The translations under genes were made by a program, and so were the position numbers. DNA of 64,000 nt from Streptomyces sp. NRRL B-24484 (GTDB taxonomy: Bacteria > Actinomycetota > Actinomycetes > Streptomycetales > Streptomycetaceae). The DNA is taken from the NCBI RefSeq assembly GCF_000717715.1, contig NZ_JOAI01000032.1:37993-101992 (forward strand). The letters are read 5' to 3'. This document shows, piece after piece, positions 59,460 to 64,000 of the stretch (the stretch's first letter is position 1; each line of letters starts with the position of its first letter). Under the pieces are notes generated by a model. That model worked only from the letters and a program-made list of their open reading frames with translations. It made no database searches and was not told where the DNA came from.

Positions 59460-60554
59460 CTACTTCCATTCCACGCCGTTGACCGACAGCCTGGTGGCAC
59501 CGTAGGCGTTGGTGGCCAGCACTGTTGCCGGGCGGCCCGCCTGGGGCACTTCGATGACGGCCGTGACGGCCCATACCTCGTCGAGACTGGCCCACTTGCG
59601 GGCGCCCCCACCCAACAGGGCTTCGGAGTCGTTCCCGGTACCCAGGTTGATCCAGTTGGCCGGGGTGGCGCCGCGGACCTGGTGGGTGCCCTCGAGGGTG
59701 CAGCTGACGAGGGAGTGCCCGTTGCCGAGTCGGAACGCCGGGAGGTTGTCTCCCACTGTGCGGTAGGAAAAGCTGCGCTGCAGGCGGTTGTCGTACCAGC
59801 CGTTGAAGTAGTCCACCAGCTTGCTCGAGAAGTCTCCTCGTTCGAAGTCGGGGCTGTCGGGCTTTCCGTCCGGGACGGTGAAGCTCAGGTACTGCGCGTA
59901 GCGGCCGCATACGCTGCCGGCCACGGCTGGGGCCAGTTCCACTGCTCCGGACGCCTCCCGCGCCAGGGGCGGCATGACCTGAGGCTGCACGGTGATCACC
60001 CCGGGCTTCGGGGAGGACGACGGCGCGGCACTCGCCGCCCCCGACGGCACTTCGGTCACCACCCATGCGGACGCGACCGCCTTCCACGCCCCGTCGTCGG
60101 CAGACCGCGCGAAATGGATCAGATAGGAGCCCCGGTCCGTCTCCTGCCCCTCGATCTTGCTCAGCACGGCGAAGGCCTGAGGAACAGCCTGCCCCTGCAC
60201 GGCCTGCGGGATCAGGTAGGTCGGGCGGGTGTAGCGGCGCGGTGCCTCGCTGCTGCCCCGGGCCTTGCGCAGCCGCTCCTCGGCCTGGCTCTCCTTCAGC
60301 AGCTGTCCGCCCTCGACCGCGGCAAGGGCCGCAAGGTCGTCCCTTTCCTGCGCGGAGGCGCTTTCGCGAGCGAACCGCTCGAAGATGTCGCGGGCCTGGG
60401 ACTCCGTCAGCGCCAGAGCCGCCGGAGGAGCCCCGGTCGTACTGGCCGGACGGTCCAGGGCCTGCTGGGCGCCGCCGGAAGGCGCGCAACCGGCCATGAT
60501 GGCCCCCAGGAGAACCAGGGCCCCCGTTGTCCTTCGCACACCTGTGTGCGCCAT
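59460..60554 (-). CDS. Lipoprotein, 364 residues, function unknown
   Basis: ATG 60554 has GGGGGAG upstream. Signal peptide with lipobox IMAGC at about residue 23. The mature part has a helical region (SQARDIFERFARESASAQERDDLAALAAVEGG; partial) and a larger beta-rich domain (SYLIHFARSADDGAWKAVASAWVV). This type occurs in Streptomyces as cell-surface lipoproteins of unknown role. Confidence 0.7.
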   Translation of the reverse strand: MAHTGVRRTTGALVLLGAIMAGCAPSGGAQQALDRPASTTGAPPAALALTESQARDIFERFARESASAQERDDLAALAAVEGGQLLKESQAEERLRKARGSSEAPRRYTRPTYLIPQAVQGQAVPQAFAVLSKIEGQETDRGSYLIHFARSADDGAWKAVASAWVVTEVPSGAASAAPSSSPKPGVITVQPQVMPPLAREASGAVELAPAVAGSVCGRYAQYLSFTVPDGKPDSPDFERGDFSSKLVDYFNGWYDNRLQRSFSYRTVGDNLPAFRLGNGHSLVSCTLEGTHQVRGATPANWINLGTGNDSEALLGGGARKWASLDEVWAVTAVIEVPQAGRPATVLATNAYGATRLSVNGVEWK

Positions 60555-60721
60555 CACTCGCTACTCCCCCGACGGACCATCAGCTGTGCGTGAGCGTAGC
60601 AACAGGCTGCGCCACACGTGCCGTGCCCGACTCCGAGGGACTCCCGCTGGCGGCCGGGCTGCTTTCCCAGACCCGGAGGGGTACTACCAGGGAGAGGACC
60701 CCGGCTTCCCCGCACGAGGCC

Positions 60722-60982
60722 CTATTCTGCCCGATAGTTGAAATGTGCAACCACTTGCGGCGGCATGGATACCTGGCCGTCGGCGTGCTGGGCGGCGCTG
60801 GCGAGGAGTTCGGCGGCGACGAGGGTAGCGTCGGCGGCGACTTGGCCGGCGGTGGCGAGAAGGTGCCAGTCGGCGAGGGCGGCGCGGATGGAGGCCAGGC
60901 CCTCGCTCACGCACGCGTTCTCACTGCTGGGAAGGAAGTCCGGTCGGCGCAGGTCTGCGGCCGCGGGATGGGGGTGGGGCAC
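60722..60982 (-). pseudogene. Truncated HATPase (anti-sigma-like) fragment
   Basis: 86 residues from GTG 60982. ALADWHLLATAGQVAADATLVAAELLASAAQHADG matches in layout the N-box region of serine-protein-kinase-type anti-sigma factors (ELxxNAxxH). The N-box Asn is Ser and the rest of the domain is missing, so it is likely a remnant. Adjacent to two STAS genes. Confidence 0.45.
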
Positions 60983-61045
60983 ATGACGGGTTTCCGTCGA
61001 TGGCCGAAGTTCTCCGGATTCGGCGCCTGCCCGCCCCGGCCCGCT

Positions 61046-61423
61046 CTACGCACCCCGGGCGGCCGGATCCCGTCCGTGCCGTCCCGCTTCCTCCGCCGTG
61101 CCGTACACGGGGAACAGTCCCGCAGTGTCGGTGATCTCCAGGACCCGGCGCGCCCCAGAGCTCGGCGCGACGAGCACCATCGGCACCGTCCGGTCGGCCG
61201 CCTCGGTCCGCGCCGCCAGGAGGGCGTTCAGCCCGCCGGAGGCGAGCAGCTCCACCCCGCTCAGATCGACCGCCAGCACCTCGGGGAGCTCGCCGAGCGC
61301 CTCGTCCAGCGCCTGCTGCGCCTGCAGGGCTGTGCCCTGGTGGAGGTCGCCCGCGAACGTGCAGACCACGGCCTGGCCGACCTGCCTCACGCTGGCCTTC
61401 AGCTCGCCCGACTCGCTCGTCAT
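61046..61423 (-). CDS. STAS-domain protein (anti-anti-sigma-like)
   Basis: 125 residues from ATG 61423 (AAAGGCG). VVCTFAGDLHQGTALQAQQALDEALGELPEVLAVDLSGVELLASGGLNALLAAR is a STAS core (given here only as ELLASGGLNALLAAR). The phosphorylation loop, usually DSSG, reads ASGG: the Ser normally phosphorylated is Gly. It may still bind partners but should not be switched by phosphorylation. Confidence 0.7.
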   Translation of the reverse strand: MTSESGELKASVRQVGQAVVCTFAGDLHQGTALQAQQALDEALGELPEVLAVDLSGVELLASGGLNALLAARTEAADRTVPMVLVAPSSGARRVLEITDTAGLFPVYGTAEEAGRHGRDPAARGA

Positions 61424-61584
61424 GGCGGCGCGCCTTTCGGGAGCGGCCCGCTTCCCGGGGCTGCTCCGTCTGCTGCCGTCGGCGCGCTGCACTGCGGGGA
61501 CCAGCCGGCCGCCCTGCCGTCGACCGGCGCCGACACCCCCACCATAGGCTCGCGGGGACGATCCGGACGGCCGGACATCCGTGA
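61424..61584. other. Spacer between STAS gene and SpoIIE remnant
   Basis: No gene seen; the promoter of the STAS gene should be here. Confidence 0.35.
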
Positions 61585-61740
61585 TCACGCCCGCTGGCTC
61601 CCGGGCGGGGTGTGGTGCGTGCCTGCGGTGCGGCTGGTATTGGCGGCGGGGATCTGCAGGGTGAGGATGGCGATGTCGTCGGTGGCGTCCGGGGACGCCT
61701 GCTTCGACGGTCGCCAGCACTCTGTGCTCCGAGAGGGGGA
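61585..61740 (-). pseudogene. C-terminal remnant of a SpoIIE-type PP2C phosphatase
   Basis: The minus-strand peptide DATDDIAILTLQIP resembles the C-terminal motif of SpoIIE/RsbU phosphatases (..DDIALLxLxV). Upstream, the matching part LSEHRVLATVEAGVPG lies in another frame, so a frameshift separates them. The rest of the domain is missing. Confidence 0.45.
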
Positions 61741-61991
61741 GGCCGCCGCGGCCTGCAGGCCTGGACGGCCCGGCGGGCCCGCGACAGCACGATCCTGCTC
61801 GGGGCAGGCTTCCTGGCGGTGACGTCGTGACCTGGTTCGTCCGCCACTCCGAGATCCAGACCACCGGCTGCAGGGAACTGTATGAGGGGGACATGGAATC
61901 TCCCTCTGGACCATCCCCTCGACCGGGCGGCCGGGCGTCGACCAGCGCACTCTGGCAGAAGCGGCTTCGCAGTTCGGCGGGAGGTGCTCCG

Positions 61992-62405
61992 ATGCTCCTG
62001 GGAGACGACCGCAGTCCGTCCGGCCCCGCCCAGCCGGACGAGCCACTGGGCGTTCGCACGCTCGGCGGCGGGGCACTCCGGCTCCGCCTCACGGCCGGGC
62101 GCCCGGTCGCAGTCCTGCTGCTCTCCGGCACCCTGGACTCCCGCTGCGCCCCGGAACTGCCGGAGGTACTGCTCGCGGCGGCACGGGCGTGTCCGGACGG
62201 CCTGGCGCTGGACCTGCGGGGTGTCGAGGAGTGCGATGCCGCCGGGGTGGCGGCGCTGGGGCGGGCCTGCGAGCACGCCAGGATGTCCGGTCACCCACTC
62301 GGGCTGGCTGCTTCCACCGCCGATCTTGATCGGTTGATGGTCTTCACTGACACCCTGCACCTGATCGCCGGCCATCTCGACGCCGACAGCGGGCCGTCCT
62401 GCTGA
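61992..62405 (+). CDS. Second STAS-domain protein
   Basis: 137 residues from ATG 61992 with GGGAGG upstream. VAVLLLSGTLDSRCAPELPEVLLAAARACPDGLALDLRGVEECDAAGVAALGRACEHAR is a STAS core (key part: ECDAAGVAAL). The phospho-Ser position is Ala, so this copy too would not be phosphorylated. Divergent from the SpoIIE remnant. Confidence 0.65.
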   Translation: MLLGDDRSPSGPAQPDEPLGVRTLGGGALRLRLTAGRPVAVLLLSGTLDSRCAPELPEVLLAAARACPDGLALDLRGVEECDAAGVAALGRACEHARMSGHPLGLAASTADLDRLMVFTDTLHLIAGHLDADSGPSC

Positions 62406-62847
62406 CCGCCGGGTGAGCCGGCTCTGCCGACGCGTAACGCTGCACCGGGCCCCGGGCTTGCGTCGGCTGCTGCCCAGCCAGCCGAAGCGGCGCAGACAAG
62501 GCGTAAGCCGGGCCTGTCAGGCTCCCCACCAGGAATCGGCGCATCCGCCCCAGTGAGTGTCGCGCTGCGGATGGCGGTCCATGGCCGGGCCCTTCTCTCG
62601 ACGGTGTGAGAGGACTGTAGACCGTGCCGCTGTGCCGCGTCATCGGCGTGGACAAGAAACACCAGCCAGTGCCTTCGCCTGAGCTTCTCCCCGTGATCCA
62701 CATAGATCGCTCGGGCCATGGCTCCCTTCGCCGCGCATCTGCCTCGTCGGGGGTCCTGCCCGGGGTCTGAACGCCCGGACCGGAGCGGACGCCGGCGCAC
62801 GAGGACCGGCGCCCGCCTCGGTGCGGAGGCCGGTCCCCAATCGCTTG
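62406..62847. other. Non-coding stretch
   Basis: About 440 bases between the STAS gene and the broken antiporter gene. I see nothing in it that I can defend. Confidence 0.4.
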
Positions 62848-63836
62848 CTACCCGATGGTGCCGTCGGCTGCCACGGCTTCGCCTCCGGCCGTGGCCGACC
62901 CGCCGTCCGCCGCTGCTTTTGGGGTCGCCTCGTCCGGTGCCGGCTGGGCCGTCCCGCGCTGCCGGGCCGGCACCCACCGGCGGGTGCGCAGTGCGGCGAG
63001 GCGGCCGGCCGCGGGCTCCGTCCAGCGGGCCGCGAGCGGGCCGACGATCACCAGGATCAGCACGTAGGCGGTGGCCAGCGGGCCGAGGTCCGGTTCGATG
63101 CCGGCGGTCACCGCCAGCCCGGCGATGACGGCAGCACCGGCGGGATCGAGGTCGGGTCGGTGCTCAGGCCGAAGAAGACGAAGAACACCGCGGCGAAGAG
63201 GTCCCGCAGCGGGCTGAGCAGGGTGTGCGCACCCTCGGCGGCCTCGCCGGAGAGGGCGATGCCGACCAGGAAGGCGCCCACTGCGGCCGACACCTGCAGC
63301 TTCTGGGCGATGCCGGCCACCAGCAGGGTGAGGCCGAAGACCACCAGCAGCAGCTTCTCCGGGTCGTCGTGCGAGACGAACTTCAGGATCACCGGGGTCT
63401 CCCGGTTGCCGAGCCGGCCGAGGTCGCCGAGCACCTTGGCGATCACTCCGGAGGAGGAGATCCAGGTGACGCCGGCCAGCACCACGGCGGCCACCGGGCC
63501 CCAGCCGAGCAGCAGTCCGGCGGCCGCGCCGGGCAGCGCGTTGAAGGCGAAGTCGACGGCGCCGGCCGGGTACTGCTGCTTGAGGTTGGTCACCAGGTCG
63601 GCCGCGGTGTACTCCAGGCCGAGCATGAGCAGCAGCAGGACGACGCCGATTTCGGCGCCGGTCGCCACGAACTCCTCGCTGGAGCTGAGCGGCAGCAGGC
63701 CGCCGTGGCCGAAGGCCAGGCCGCCGAGCAGGTAGAGGGGTATCGGGGACTGCCCGTACCGGCTCGCGAGCCGGCCGAGCAGGCCGAGGACGAGGACGAC
63801 GGTGCCGAGTTCGATGAAGACGGTGGCGGTGTGCAC
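62848..63836 (-). pseudogene. CPA2-type K+(Na+)/H+ antiporter with an internal frameshifting deletion
   Basis: GTG 63836 starts a typical CPA2 antiporter (YLLGGLAFGHGGLLPLS; LLLLMLGLEYTAADL; WISSSGVIAKVLGDL; VFFVFFGLSTDPTSIPPVL). After IPPVLP the frame runs into a stop at 63108. The overlapping frame VIAGLAVTAGIEPDLGPLAT..AYVLILVIVGPLAARW continues the family from a point about 50-60 residues later. A segment including membrane helices is therefore missing and the frame is shifted. A functional transporter is unlikely. Confidence 0.8.
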
Positions 63837-63840
63837 CCGA

Positions 63841-64000
63841 TCACTCCCGTCCCAGGATCGCGGCGGCGGCGTCCACGCCCTCGCGGGTGCCGATGACGAT
63901 GAGGGTGTCCCCGCCGGCCAGCCGGAAGTCCGGGCCGGGGGAGGGCACCGCGCCGGTGCGGCGGAGCACGGCGACGATGGAGACGCCGGTGGCCGTCCGC
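63841..64000 (-). CDS. TrkA-C (RCK-C) regulatory protein of the antiporter, partial
   Basis: The last 52 residues are visible: TGVSIVAVLRRTGAVPSPGP then FRLAGGDTLIVIGTREGVDA and an AILGRE end. This is the RCK-C domain of KhtT-like subunits that gate CPA2 antiporters. The stop is 5 bases before the antiporter GTG, so it is the first gene of the pair. The 5' part lies beyond the window. Confidence 0.8.
   Translation of the reverse strand, partial: RTATGVSIVAVLRRTGAVPSPGPDFRLAGGDTLIVIGTREGVDAAAAILGRE

Overview
This window looks like part of a large plasmid, or a plasmid-like integrated element, of a Streptomyces or Kitasatospora type actinomycete. The base composition is very GC-rich with third-position G/C bias, start codons are often GTG or TTG, and genes sit in chains with ATGA/GTGA stop-start overlaps. 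The window also holds a parABS partition locus, an FtsK/TraB-like transfer ATPase, two DUF2637 membrane proteins, SpdD-like small membrane proteins, KorSA-like GntR and XRE/TPR regulators, and a broken whiB-like gene. Whether the replicon is linear or circular cannot be seen.

Layout. 1-6.4 kb (+): end of a Flp/Tad-type secretion operon (TadE/TadG-like pilin, lipoprotein, secreted protein, LysM-BTAD membrane protein, A24 prepilin peptidase) closed by a perfect palindromic terminator. 6.8-11.3 kb (-): DUF2637 protein, ParA, ParB and seven copies of a parS-like palindrome, three of them inside parB. 11.6-18.2 kb (+): SNF2 helicase with three dsRBD-like N-terminal repeats, a SWIM-like partner and a HEPN-like protein, surrounded by 17-bp palindromes and iteron-like repeats. 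18.6-26.3 kb: mostly minus-strand unknown genes, including an 879-residue winged-helix/zinc-ribbon protein that could be replication-related, a DUF6431-like transposon-associated gene and a duplicated gene fragment. 26.6-27.3 kb: no convincing conserved gene, but many short hairpins and an intrinsic terminator (possible structured RNA). 27.5-29.7 kb (-): XRE/TPR and GntR regulators with clear operators.

30-50 kb (+): one long run of about 25 genes that I read as the transfer/spread region. It starts with tiny genes under the GntR operator and includes DUF2637, a low-complexity protein with four W-K-G-L-K repeats, coiled-coil proteins, the TraB/FtsK-like ATPase, SpdD-like membrane proteins, a HAD phosphatase, a P-loop kinase and a Pycsar-TM-like protein. 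GC-rich hairpins punctuate it. 50.5-57.7 kb: zinc-cluster and small paralogous proteins in coupled genes, a LexA-box-preceded ImuA-like gene pair, and an HU protein with a lysine/alanine-rich tail (HupS type). 57.9-64 kb: a DUF6236-like gene, a lipoprotein, a decayed partner-switching cluster (HATPase fragment, two STAS proteins, SpoIIE remnant), and a K+/H+ antiporter operon (TrkA-C regulator, CPA2 antiporter) in which the antiporter carries a frameshifting internal deletion.

Together: parABS provides segregation; the GntR repressor probably controls the transfer operon through operators upstream of 30000; and the helicase/SWIM/HEPN and Pycsar-TM-like genes are candidates for genome-conflict functions. 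Several genes (whiB-like, antiporter, SpoIIE, HATPase) are decaying. Family names come from recalled motifs, not from a database search.
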